From assembly GCA_002311345.1 (NCBI GenBank), contig DCAA01000035.1, positions 12,544 through 43,465 on the forward strand: DNA of 30,922 nucleotides, written 5' to 3'. The DNA is from Planctomycetes bacterium UBA1146 (GTDB lineage: Bacteria; Planctomycetota; UBA8108; UBA1146). The stretch's first letter is position 1; the number at the start of each line of letters is the position of its first letter. This document shows, piece by piece, positions 6,464-14,571 of this stretch. The position numbers and the translations under genes are program-made. The notes beneath the pieces are model-generated. The model was given only the letters and a program-made list of their open reading frames with translations, had not been told where the DNA came from and did no database searches.

Positions 6464-9457
6464 CTAATTGGATGGACGCCGGTCGCTACGACCCATCCTC
6501 TTCAATGCTGCATCGATCTCGGAACTGGACCAACCGCCGCCCCTCGGCAGGTTCTGGACTCGATAGCCACGCGGGCCCCAGGTCAACTTGACCGAGCGGG
6601 AGGGGGGCAAATCGGAGCTCCCATCACGCATCACCTGGACTGGCTGTCGATCACCGCCGGTCAACTCGACACTGCTGTTACGTGCCAGTACTCGGGCTCT
6701 TTCTGCCAGCACACGGTAGGGTCCGCCGCGCAGATCGATGGCCCCCCAGGCAAGCGCTTCGTGGGGTCGCAACGAGCCACCCTCTTCATCTTCTCTGAGG
6801 ACCAGCAGCATTTCATCGGCACGCATCTCGAAACTTCCGGTCTCCTTTTCACCGGTCGGTTCGAGCTGGATGACCGCGCTGAGGACCGATGAGAGCAGCA
6901 CCTCCAGTCGCTCGCGGGCTTGCTTCCCAGGTGCTGTCGAACGCACCACCACCACCTCGCGGGCTACCACCTCGTCACGAGGCTCTGCACCCCTGACAAA
7001 GGTCTGCAGCCCCTGACCGTCGACGGAGGAGAGCAGTAGTCGTTGATTCTGGTGATCCCAGTGACAGCGCTGACCACGAAACTCGATGCCTCCTTCCTCC
7101 TGCTGGAGCCGCACGGAACCCACCGCCACCACTTCCTCGAGTTGAATTTGTTGCTGGCCGATTGCTAGCTGTGCGTCGATTCGGTCGGCGATCAACTTCC
7201 AGGCGAGCGGTTTCTCATCGCCTTGCCCGGGTTTCGGAGGCCGGGATTCAGCACCCTTGGCAAGGTAGATCACTGCCCTGGCATCCCCGATCAGTTGGGC
7301 AGTGCCTGCGGTCCTATCGAGCGTGATGGTTTCTGCTTCGATGCGATCGGGCACCGAGGATCCGGATGAGATCTCGACTTGCTGCAACCCGGGTCCCTGG
7401 AACCGGAACTTTTCATCGTCGACGTTCCAGAGCAACTCCTGTCCCAGCGCCCGGATGGTTCCGTCATCGACCTTGACCGGTGTCCCCACATCTCCCACGG
7501 CGCGCACCGCCACGATGCGGCCCATCGGCAAATCTGATGCGGACGCAGATTCGTCTTCGTTGCTGCGACCGGGTTCATCGCGCTGCAGTGAAACCACCAA
7601 CGAAAGGCAGTCGATGACCAGCGGAGAAGCACCCTCAGGGGCTCCTGGGCGCTGCAGGGAGCCCTTCACAGCGCCTTCACCGGTGGCCAACCCCTCGATC
7701 AGGGAAAGGCTCAGACGATCCGCTTCGAGCTGTGCGCGGGTCCCTATCGAGAGTTGCTGGCGCCCTTCTCCCTCGATCCGGATGAGGGCATCGGCTCCGC
7801 GCCACATCAGCCGGGTCCCGGACAGCCCCAGCAGTTCTTGCCCCTCGACCTGCAGTTGCATCGGGGTCAGGGAACCGATCGCTTCCAGCTGTTTGAGTCG
7901 CTGCTTTCCATCCCAGAACAGGGTCAGGGTGTCGGCACGCAGATTCCCCACCGCATCTGCACCGAGCCATCGAGGCGAGGTGGCCTCGGGCCCACGCGGA
8001 AGTTCGTGCAGACGCCCCACAACGCTGCCGCGAAACACCAACCGGGTGGCATCGACCGACAGGGCAGCCGTACTCGCCTCGATGCGATTGTCGCCATCGG
8101 TGAAAATCGCCCGGTTCCCTTCCCTGGAGAGCACCTCGAGTTCCTTCTCGGCAGCACGCCAGCGCAATTCATCGCCGACGATGGTGGCCCCTTGATCTCG
8201 AAACTCCCGGATGAAAACCGATTCGCCAGCGCGCCCCCGAGCACTGAGAGTCATCAGTTCGCCATCCTTGAACTCGAACTGAGCGGTCTCGGCAGCCACC
8301 GTCCAATCGCCCTCGAGCGGTTCTGTGTCCCAGTCCCGCTCGGTTTCCGATGAGATCCCCTTCAGGATTCCTTTCACGGAGCCCTCCAAGATGCAGCGAG
8401 AAGAGCCGATCTCGACCCGAGCCTGCTCAGCTCGGAAGATCCCGACCTCGCCGTAAATGGCGATCCCTCCGCTGAGAGTCACCTGCGTATCTCCAGCCTT
8501 CCAGTCGAGTTGTTGCCCCTCGATGAGAATGCCATCGCCCAGGTGGATGGTGATGGGGTTCTCGCGTCCCCGGGAATGGATGCGGAGCAATCGACGGCTT
8601 TCTGGTTCTAGATGAAGATCGAGGAAGTCGGCAGCGATATGACTGGGAGGGGGTGGGGCAAGCGGATCCATCGGGTCAGAGACTGCCGCTTCGAAGATGC
8701 GGACCCCTCCATCGAAGCGAGCGCCATGTTCGGTGCCCGCCAGGGTGATGGGGCCATAGCAGACGATGCGTACCTGCTTGTCCTGCTCGGTCTGTTGCGA
8801 GCCATTTCCTGCCTCGGCACCGACGAAGGCGCTGCCATAGGTGGTGCTCATCGCAACGATGACCGGAGGAGCGAAACTCAATTCCTGAAGTCCGGAAGAG
8901 GAACCGATGGAACCGCTGATGCCGTGTGAACCATGCAATTGCATGGCGGGCCAGGAGACCTGCACCGGAGATTCACCCTCGATCTGGATATCTTCTCCAT
9001 CGGCCCAGCGGATCACCAGATCGCGAGTCTCCATCTGTGGTATTCCGCCGACTCCCTGTCCGCGCAACAGGCCGACCACACGAGCTTCCTTGCCACCGGG
9101 ATCGGTGATGATCTTCTCTGCCTCGAACAGGATCTGATCGACCGGTTCGGTGCGTCCCTCGGCATAGACGGGTAACTCGATGGTGGCATCGATCAGGGTT
9201 CGCTGAGAGATCAGGTTCTCGGGCGAGAGTACGACTCCCGAGGAGAGATCCATCAGACCCCGGAGGGTGAATCGGAGCCGCCCGAGACTGTAGTCGTAAG
9301 AGTGATGGGTGACCCGGTTCTGGGTCACTTCGGGGAAGGCATCCCCGGTGGTCGTTTCTTCCTCGGATGCGCCAATCCCACCGAACTGCCCGGTCAGTAG
9401 CAGAAAGACCACCAGTCCGACGGAAAAAACACCGATGAAAAAGGAGATGCGCTTCAA
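6464..9457 (-). CDS. Giant LptC/OstA-repeat protein, likely LPS-transport bridge
   Basis: A 997-residue protein with a short cytoplasmic start, one membrane helix (about residues 4-22) and a long periplasmic part rich in beta strands. The first periplasmic part resembles LptC. After it a unit recurs: a small hydrophobic strand with G (for example LEAIGSLTP, VRAVGDVGT, VVAVGSVRL), then a strand pair ending in an L-x-W or similar motif, then a strand with L-x-G. The tryptophans fall at 151, 319, 433, 552, 677 and 800, about every 114-125 residues after the first gap, with a seventh W-less unit near 902-936. This is the pattern of OstA/LptA beta-jellyroll modules. The start is TTG: AGGAGA lies about 6 bases upstream and TTGA overlaps the kdsC stop by four bases. 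LptC is usually about 190 and LptA about 180 residues, so a tandem chain of this size is unusual. Family call is by eye. Confidence 0.72.
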   Translation of the reverse strand: MKRISFFIGVFSVGLVVFLLLTGQFGGIGASEEETTTGDAFPEVTQNRVTHHSYDYSLGRLRFTLRGLMDLSSGVVLSPENLISQRTLIDATIELPVYAEGRTEPVDQILFEAEKIITDPGGKEARVVGLLRGQGVGGIPQMETRDLVIRWADGEDIQIEGESPVQVSWPAMQLHGSHGISGSIGSSSGLQELSFAPPVIVAMSTTYGSAFVGAEAGNGSQQTEQDKQVRIVCYGPITLAGTEHGARFDGGVRIFEAAVSDPMDPLAPPPPSHIAADFLDLHLEPESRRLLRIHSRGRENPITIHLGDGILIEGQQLDWKAGDTQVTLSGGIAIYGEVGIFRAEQARVEIGSSRCILEGSVKGILKGISSETERDWDTEPLEGDWTVAAETAQFEFKDGELMTLSARGRAGESVFIREFRDQGATIVGDELRWRAAEKELEVLSREGNRAIFTDGDNRIEASTAALSVDATRLVFRGSVVGRLHELPRGPEATSPRWLGADAVGNLRADTLTLFWDGKQRLKQLEAIGSLTPMQLQVEGQELLGLSGTRLMWRGADALIRIEGEGRQQLSIGTRAQLEADRLSLSLIEGLATGEGAVKGSLQRPGAPEGASPLVIDCLSLVVSLQRDEPGRSNEDESASASDLPMGRIVAVRAVGDVGTPVKVDDGTIRALGQELLWNVDDEKFRFQGPGLQQVEISSGSSVPDRIEAETITLDRTAGTAQLIGDARAVIYLAKGAESRPPKPGQGDEKPLAWKLIADRIDAQLAIGQQQIQLEEVVAVGSVRLQQEEGGIEFRGQRCHWDHQNQRLLLSSVDGQGLQTFVRGAEPRDEVVAREVVVVRSTAPGKQARERLEVLLSSVLSAVIQLEPTGEKETGSFEMRADEMLLVLREDEEGGSLRPHEALAWGAIDLRGGPYRVLAERARVLARNSSVELTGGDRQPVQVMRDGSSDLPPSRSVKLTWGPRGYRVQNLPRGGGWSSSEIDAALKRMGRSDRRPSN

Positions 9458-10005
9458 GGTCTTTCTCCTGTGACCGCACCGTGGAACCGTTCCTGCCAGA
9501 GACCACGAGCTGCGAGGATCCACTCGCACACCTCGCGCACCGCGCCGGCTCCTCCCGGACGGCTCGTCACCACATCTGCCTGCTCGAGCACCGTCGGCTG
9601 GGCATTCGCCACCGCCACCGAAACGCCGACCAGCGCCATCGGGGCCAGGTCGATGAGATCATCTCCGACATAGACGGTGTTGTCCGCCTCGATCCCGAGT
9701 TGATCGATGATCTGCTGCAAGCAGGTAGACTTGTCACGGATTCCGGTATGGACCTGTTCCACCCCCAGTTCCCGGGCACGATGCTCGGTCGCCGCAGATT
9801 CGCGCCCAGAGATCCAGGCGACTGCGATCCCCTCCTCGAGTAGCCAGCGAATGCCCGCCCCATCGGGGACGTGAAACTGCTTCACCTCGCTGCCATCGGA
9901 ATTGATCATCAAAGAGTTGTCGGTGAGCACCCCATCGACATCGAGTACCAGCAGTTGTGGTGAGTGCGACTTCAGGGGGGTCGGGATCTCGGGTTTCATG
10001 GCCAT
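9454..10005 (-). CDS. kdsC: 3-deoxy-D-manno-octulosonate 8-phosphate phosphatase (KdsC, HAD family)
   Basis: HAD phosphatase that releases KDO from KDO-8-phosphate, for LPS inner core synthesis. The 183-residue product has HAD motif I LDVDGVLTD (D22, D24), motif II SGRES, the lysine motif in RDKSTCLQ and motif IV VYVGDDLIDL. The size and the GVLTD motif are those of KdsC. I start at the ATG at 10005 with GGGGAG just upstream; the open frame continues 10 codons further but overlaps the divergent promoter region. The TGA stop overlaps the TTG start of the LptC/OstA gene, a pairing (kdsC next to lptC) known from many LPS-making bacteria. A different small HAD phosphatase is the only alternative, and context argues against it. 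Confidence 0.87.
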   Translation of the reverse strand: MAMKPEIPTPLKSHSPQLLVLDVDGVLTDNSLMINSDGSEVKQFHVPDGAGIRWLLEEGIAVAWISGRESAATEHRARELGVEQVHTGIRDKSTCLQQIIDQLGIEADNTVYVGDDLIDLAPMALVGVSVAVANAQPTVLEQADVVTSRPGGAGAVREVCEWILAARGLWQERFHGAVTGERP

Positions 10006-10136
10006 CCAGTCTCCCCCCACCCCTGTACCGATCAAGCGAGAATTCTGACCTTCCGGGGCAACAGACCCGCTCTTCTGCTATCCTGGGGCCCTGTTCCCTG
10101 GCAGCGGGAATCAGGCAGAAAACGAGGTACCCGGTC
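10006..10136. promoter_or_regulatory. Divergent intergenic region kdsC / scpA
   Basis: This 131-base gap must carry promoters for both outward operons. On the plus strand TATCCT at 10079-10084 is a possible -10 for scpA, but no convincing -35 lies at the right distance. On the minus strand I see no clear pair. No hairpin or operator stands out. Confidence 0.4.
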
Positions 10137-10997
10137 GTGATCCAGCGCACCAAAGACTTTCCCGCCAAGGAGCCCGATCCCAAACCGGGCAACCCCGCGC
10201 TGCAGGAGCAAACCTCGGCTGTCGGGGAGGGGGCTCGTAACCCCTGGGATGACGGTTTTTGCGCCCACCTCGACGACTATTCCGGCCCGCTCGAATTGCT
10301 GCTCTATCTGATCCACAAGAATGAACTCGATATTTTTGACATCCCCATCGCCACCATCCTCGAGCAGTTTCTGGCTCATGTGACCGAGGCACGCCTGACC
10401 GCGACGCTGGACCTGAGACAAGCCGGTGAATACCTGGTGATGGGAGCGCGATTGATGGAGATCAAGGCCCGGATGCTTTCGCCGAGCCTCATCGAGCAAG
10501 AAGACGATCTGCTCGAGGAAGAACTGGAAGATCCGCGCCACAACCTGGTCGAACAACTGCTCCAATACCACGAATTCAAGGAACGAGCCCAGTTGCTCGA
10601 GGAGGCCCACCGGGTTCGTTCGCTCGGGTACGAACGCAGGCAGGACGATTTACCGCCACCACCTCCAGGGAGTCTCGATCTGTCCGAAGTCTCGTCCCAT
10701 GATGTCGCGGCGGCCTTTCAGCGGATTCTCGACCGGCTCCGGGAGCAATCCTCTTTCACCATCATCGCTGGTGAGGACATACCCATCGAACAGGCGATGG
10801 GGGAAGTTCTCGGATCACTTCGTGCCGCTGCCGGATCGGTATTGCCGTTCGAACAACTGTTCCCGAAACAGCGGGGCATCCCCGGGACCGTCAGCACCTT
10901 CCTGGCATTGCTCGAACTGGCTCTCATGAAACAGGTGCGGCTGGAACAGGCAACCAACGCCGATCCCCTGCTCGTACACCTGCGCGAGAACGGTTAG
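10137..10997 (+). CDS. scpA: Segregation and condensation protein ScpA
   Basis: Kleisin subunit that bridges the SMC heads in the bacterial condensin. The 286-residue product has the ScpA N-terminal signature: FCAHLDDYSGPLELLLYLIH, then ELDIFDIPIATILEQFL, then the GEYLVMGARLMEIKARMLSP helix. A mostly acidic middle follows, then a C-terminal winged-helix with GTVSTFLALLELALMKQVRL. The start is a GTG with GAGG nine bases upstream; upstream ATG codons in frame overlap kdsC. A roughly 40-residue disordered head precedes the conserved domain. It is first in scpA-fmt-rsmB, with fmt four bases after its stop. The usual partner gene scpB is not in the window. Confidence 0.93.
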   Translation: MIQRTKDFPAKEPDPKPGNPALQEQTSAVGEGARNPWDDGFCAHLDDYSGPLELLLYLIHKNELDIFDIPIATILEQFLAHVTEARLTATLDLRQAGEYLVMGARLMEIKARMLSPSLIEQEDDLLEEELEDPRHNLVEQLLQYHEFKERAQLLEEAHRVRSLGYERRQDDLPPPPPGSLDLSEVSSHDVAAAFQRILDRLREQSSFTIIAGEDIPIEQAMGEVLGSLRAAAGSVLPFEQLFPKQRGIPGTVSTFLALLELALMKQVRLEQATNADPLLVHLRENG

Positions 10998-11001
10998 TGC
11001 G

Positions 11002-11967
11002 ATGCGAATCCTGTTCCTCGGATCGGGTCCGTTCGGGATCCCTACACTTCGCCGACTCCACTCCATGCGTGAGGATCTGATCGTAGCGACGGTGCCCGAT
11101 GCACCGAGCGGCCGCGGCCAGACGCAACGCTCTTCCTTCATCAAGCAGGAGGCCGTTTCACTGCGGCTGGAAGTTCTCGAAACCGAGCGACTCCGCGGCC
11201 AGCAGGGTCAGCAGATCCTCGAGCATGCCGGTGCCGATCTGGTGATCACCGCCGACATCCGGCTGATCCTGGGAGCTCGATTCCTGCAGGGCCCAGAGCG
11301 AGGTTGCTACAACCTGCACGCGTCGCTGCTACCGCGATGGCGCGGAGCGGCACCGGTGGTGCGGGCGCTGCTGGCCGGGGACGATCAACTCGGTGTCACC
11401 CTCTACCGGATGGTGCCACAACTCGATGCCGGTCCGGTGGTGGCAATGGAGAAGTGGACACCCCCTTCCACGGTCACATCAGAACAGGCCGAGGAGTATC
11501 TATCGCTGCTGGCTGCGGATCTGCTGGAACGGATGCTCGAGTCGCTAGAAAGTGGCGATCCGCCGCAAATTCCCCAGCAAGCAGAGCAAGTGACGCTGGC
11601 ACCACGACTCGAGAAATCGGAGGGCTGGGCACGCTGGGAGAGCAGTGCCGTGTTCGTCGATCGGCAGGTGCGGGCACTGCATCCCTGGCCACGTACTCGC
11701 ACACGGGTCACTCGAGGTGGGGCTGACCAGGCCGCCGATGAGGAGCTGATCCTGCATCGGGTAAGCCTCGTCGATCGATCGGAGCAAGTTGCTGCCGGTA
11801 CCGTGCTGGAGGTCACTACAGACCAGATCATCGTCGCCTGTGGTGAGGGAGCGATCGCCATCCACAAGATGCAGCGAAACGGCAAGAAACCGCTGGAGAT
11901 GGCAGATCTGCTGCGAGGGATGCCGTTCGAGGTGGGGGACCAATTTCACGGGAGAGAAGGAGTATGA
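11002..11967 (+). CDS. fmt: Methionyl-tRNA formyltransferase
   Basis: Transfers the formyl group from 10-formyl-tetrahydrofolate to initiator Met-tRNA. The 321-residue product has the Rossmann-like N-terminal half with MRILFLGSGPFG, the PSGRGQ loop, and the catalytic triad region: N104 and H106 in NLHASLLPRWRGAAP and D142 in LDAGPV. The C-terminal half is the tRNA-binding OB-fold domain (about 210-315). Length matches the family. One stretch, TADIRLIL before the active-site loop, departs from the usual VAYGLIL. The gene starts 4 bases after scpA ends and its TGA overlaps the rsmB ATG (ATGA). The usual neighbour def is absent. Confidence 0.93.
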   Translation: MRILFLGSGPFGIPTLRRLHSMREDLIVATVPDAPSGRGQTQRSSFIKQEAVSLRLEVLETERLRGQQGQQILEHAGADLVITADIRLILGARFLQGPERGCYNLHASLLPRWRGAAPVVRALLAGDDQLGVTLYRMVPQLDAGPVVAMEKWTPPSTVTSEQAEEYLSLLAADLLERMLESLESGDPPQIPQQAEQVTLAPRLEKSEGWARWESSAVFVDRQVRALHPWPRTRTRVTRGGADQAADEELILHRVSLVDRSEQVAAGTVLEVTTDQIIVACGEGAIAIHKMQRNGKKPLEMADLLRGMPFEVGDQFHGREGV

Positions 11968-13493
11968 ATACCGATCGGCCCACCCGCAACTCCGGTCGTG
12001 ACGGCGGTCCCCTGCCAAAGAAGAGGCAGACACCGCCCACCGATGATGCGCCACTGTTGGAACCACCCTATCGATTCCCCGTGATCCGACACGGCGAACG
12101 TGGCAGCGCGTTGTCGACTCGTGCGGCAGCCATCCACCTGCTGACGCTGTGGGAACAATCGGCACATACTCCGATGGAACAGTTGATCCGCGAATACCTG
12201 CAGCACTGCGACCTCTCCACCTCGGACCGGGGGTTCCTGGTCGAACTGTGCTACGGCAGCGTTCGCATGCGAGGCACCGTCCAGTACCTGGCCCGGGCCT
12301 TCATGGACAGACCCTTCACCGAGGTGTCGCGAACCACCCGCTCGGCCATCGCCCTGGGGATCTACCAGCGCACCTATCTGCGCACCCCGGATCATGCCGT
12401 GGTCTCCGAAACCGTCGACGGCTGGCGTCAGGTGAAGGACCCGAAAATCGATTCGATCGATCGCAGCGGATACATCAACGCGGTACTCAGAAACCTCTGT
12501 GACGGTATTGAGGATGTCGACGAGGACCTGGGAGACCCTCGTAACGCAGTTCGGGTCTTGACCGGCTGGGCACGATTCGGGCGACTCACACTGCAGGGGG
12601 GAGATGCGGGTCGGATCCAGCGCTGGAGCGTGCAATACGGCCATCCACCCGAACTGGTTCGCAGGTGGCTAGAGCGCTATCCCATCGAAAAAGTCCGTCT
12701 GATGCTCGAGCGCGACAACAAGACCCCCCCGCTTTTCATCGTGCTCCGACAACCGAGAGAACTGAAACACCAGATCCGCTTGCTGAAAAAGGCGGGCCTG
12801 GAAGCCAAAGCAGCGCAGGGCGCTCCGCGCATCCTGGAGGTGACCGGAGCGGGCCTCATCGAGAAGATCCCCGGTTACTACAGTGGCGATTTCTGGGTTC
12901 AGGATGTGACCGCCCGCCGACTCGCCCTGTGCATGCCTCACCGAGAAGGAGCTCACCTGCTCGATCTGTGTGCGGCTCCCGGTGGAAAACTCGCCACATT
13001 GCTCGATCGCGGCGGTATCGAAAGTGCCACCGCATGCGACATCAGCGACGTGAAACTGGATCGAATCCGCGACAACCTCGAACGGCTCCAGCTCGGGGAC
13101 AGTTGCCGCCTGCAGTTGCTCGAGGTTTCCCGCGACGCTTCCCGGCTCCGTCTCGACCAGAGTTTCGAGCAGGTACTGGTCGATGCTCCCTGCTCCAATA
13201 GCGGCGTTCTCAACCGCCGCCATGAAGCGCGTTGGCGTTTCTCCCCGGAGGTGCTCGGCGACCTGGAGCAGCAGCAGATGGCGCTGTTGAAGGCGGGAGT
13301 TCGACACCTGATCCGCGGCGGCCATCTGCTGTACACGACCTGCTCGGTGGAGCCACAGGAGAACCAGGACATGATCCGTAGAACGCTGGAGCAAAACACC
13401 GAACTGCGCCTCATCGAGGAGATCGAGATCCTGCCCGGCGATCTGGGCGGAGACGGCGGATACGGCGCCTTGCTGCAGCGAGTCGAGCGCTGA
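11964..13493 (+). CDS. rsmB: 16S rRNA cytosine-C5 methyltransferase RsmB
   Basis: SAM-dependent methyltransferase for C967 of 16S rRNA. The 509-residue product has a basic, disordered head (1-45), a NusB-like RNA-binding domain (about 50-180), and a RsmB/NOL1 catalytic domain: SAM motif LLDLCAAPGG (332-341), motif IV DAPCSNSGVL with C410, and motif VI TTCSVEPQEN with catalytic C460. It is longer than the E. coli protein, owing to the head and an insertion near 185-225 between the NusB-like and ferredoxin-like parts. Four-base ATGA overlap with fmt shows translational coupling. RsmF-type enzymes lack the NusB-like part, which favours RsmB. Confidence 0.93.
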   Translation: MNTDRPTRNSGRDGGPLPKKRQTPPTDDAPLLEPPYRFPVIRHGERGSALSTRAAAIHLLTLWEQSAHTPMEQLIREYLQHCDLSTSDRGFLVELCYGSVRMRGTVQYLARAFMDRPFTEVSRTTRSAIALGIYQRTYLRTPDHAVVSETVDGWRQVKDPKIDSIDRSGYINAVLRNLCDGIEDVDEDLGDPRNAVRVLTGWARFGRLTLQGGDAGRIQRWSVQYGHPPELVRRWLERYPIEKVRLMLERDNKTPPLFIVLRQPRELKHQIRLLKKAGLEAKAAQGAPRILEVTGAGLIEKIPGYYSGDFWVQDVTARRLALCMPHREGAHLLDLCAAPGGKLATLLDRGGIESATACDISDVKLDRIRDNLERLQLGDSCRLQLLEVSRDASRLRLDQSFEQVLVDAPCSNSGVLNRRHEARWRFSPEVLGDLEQQQMALLKAGVRHLIRGGHLLYTTCSVEPQENQDMIRRTLEQNTELRLIEEIEILPGDLGGDGGYGALLQRVER

Positions 13494-13557
13494 TCTGGAA
13501 TCGCTTTCCCGCCCCTGAATCGCCGAATTCACGTGATCGGGACCATTTTGATCTTTT

Positions 13558-13580
13558 TCGGTCCGACCGGTCCGGACCGA
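13558..13580. repeat. Inverted repeat in the leader of the VWA gene
   Basis: TCGGTCC (13558-13564) pairs with GGACCGA (13574-13580) around a 9-base loop that itself is GC-palindromic. A near copy of the pairing partner (TCGGGACC, about 13536-13543) lies just upstream and could form a competing stem. The T-run is on the 5' side, so it does not look like a plain plus-strand terminator for rsmB. Confidence 0.45.
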
Positions 13581-13615
13581 TTGGGTTCCCGGATGGAATG
13601 GGTGAGAGAGCAATA

Positions 13616-13633
13616 CCCCGCCCGCCGGTGGGG
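13616..13633 (+). repeat. Second leader hairpin, just before the VWA ribosome-binding site
   Basis: CCCCGCC pairs with GGTGGGG (one G-U pair) around a 4-base loop, ending about 10 bases before the GGAGG of the VWA gene. It could affect access of ribosomes. Confidence 0.35.
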
Positions 13634-13653
13634 ATCCAGAAAAGGAGGACCCA

Positions 13654-14388
13654 ATGACCGCACAATCCAAGGAAACCACTCAACAGAACAGCATCGGCAA
13701 GGCGCTGGTTCGCATCTTCGCAGTCGCCCTGATGGTGCTCGTTGCGTCCTACCCGATGGTCACCGAAGCGACCTCGGACCAGGTTCGCCGTCCGCTCGAT
13801 CTTCCCTCCGGAGGAGGTCGAGATAAAGATGAAGTTGAACAGCCTCTACCCGACCTCATCCAGTTCTTCGGACACGATTTCGAGGGAGATGCATTCGTCT
13901 GGGTGCTCGACATCTCCGGAAGCATGACTATTTCCGGACGTATCGACGAACTACGTGAAGAGTTCGTAGGAGCCGTCCTCAGCCTCAGCAGCGAAAGTGA
14001 CTTCGGAGCGGTCGCTTTCAATCAGAACATACAACCGCTCGATATCCTCTGCTCAGCGGCGTACTCGGAGCGTAAAGCGCGCGCCATCGCCTGGGTTACC
14101 GCTCTTGAACCGTACGGCTCCAGTTGCTTCGCCGTAGCGGTGATTCAAGGACTGGAGATCATCCGCAAGAGCGGCAACCCGAATCGTCGCCTCATCGTGG
14201 TCGGCGATGGACTGCCGGCCTGCCCCTCACTTACCGATACGGCGCTGGTACTGAATGAAATCGCGGCCGCCAACTGGGATGGCATCCCCATCGATGCAGT
14301 GTTCGTCGGAGAAGGGTCCGCACTGGGGATTATATTCTTCCAGCAACTGGCCAGTGCCTTCGATGGCAGCTTGGTGATCGCCCAGTAG
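13654..14388 (+). CDS. Secreted or membrane-anchored von Willebrand factor A (VWA) domain protein
   Basis: A 244-residue protein with a basic N-terminus, a hydrophobic segment at about 20-36 (signal peptide or anchor), a linker, and one VWA domain from about residue 80 to the end. The metal-ion-dependent adhesion site is largely intact: DISGSM (D86, S88, S90), a serine pair in PYGSSC in place of the usual glycine-threonine, and VGDGLP with the acidic ligand. Three cysteines lie in the domain (LLCS-type, SSC, PAC). AAAAGGAGG lies 5-6 bases before the ATG, a very strong site. It is transcribed alone: a structured leader precedes it and a strong hairpin follows. VWA domains bind protein ligands; partner and role are unknown. 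Confidence 0.85.
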   Translation: MTAQSKETTQQNSIGKALVRIFAVALMVLVASYPMVTEATSDQVRRPLDLPSGGGRDKDEVEQPLPDLIQFFGHDFEGDAFVWVLDISGSMTISGRIDELREEFVGAVLSLSSESDFGAVAFNQNIQPLDILCSAAYSERKARAIAWVTALEPYGSSCFAVAVIQGLEIIRKSGNPNRRLIVVGDGLPACPSLTDTALVLNEIAAANWDGIPIDAVFVGEGSALGIIFFQQLASAFDGSLVIAQ

Positions 14389-14418
14389 CGACCTCCGCCG
14401 CAACTCTTGAACCGGTGG

Positions 14419-14452
14419 AATCCGGACACTTCATCGCCGAAGTGTCCGGATT
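14419..14452 (+). terminator. Strong terminator-like hairpin after the VWA gene
   Basis: A perfect 14-bp inverted repeat (AATCCGGACACTTC and its complement) around a 6-base loop, 31 bases after the VWA stop codon. The arm ends in TT and is followed by TCTTC, a poor U-run. It probably ends or stabilises the VWA transcript. Confidence 0.8.
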
Positions 14453-14513
14453 TCTTCATCTACGAACCACTGACGTTCTATTGGTCCTGAGAGTGCAGAT
14501 CAGGAAACCACCC

Positions 14514-14542
14514 TTGACGCGCCTTCGCGCGCGCCATCAGAT
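14514..14542 (+). promoter_or_regulatory. Weak candidate promoter for the HEAT/TPR gene
   Basis: TTGACG (five of six to the -35 consensus) and TCAGAT (three of six) are 17 bases apart, 30 bases before the GTG start. The rest of 14389-14571 holds the terminator hairpin and nothing else I recognise. Confidence 0.25.
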
Positions 14543-14571
14543 GCCCAGGCGGAGGATCAAGGAGGAATCGA

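Noticed and set aside
7302..8195. 297-codon plus frame opposite the OstA-repeat gene
   Set aside because: Ser/Arg-rich shadow without ribosome-binding site or known motif; the minus frame has clear repeat periodicity.
13558..13580. rsmB intrinsic terminator
   Set aside because: The T-run lies on the 5' side of the stem on the plus strand; kept only as an inverted repeat.
12669..13679. 336-codon minus frame opposite rsmB
   Set aside because: Shadow of rsmB, which has SAM and catalytic motifs in the plus frame.
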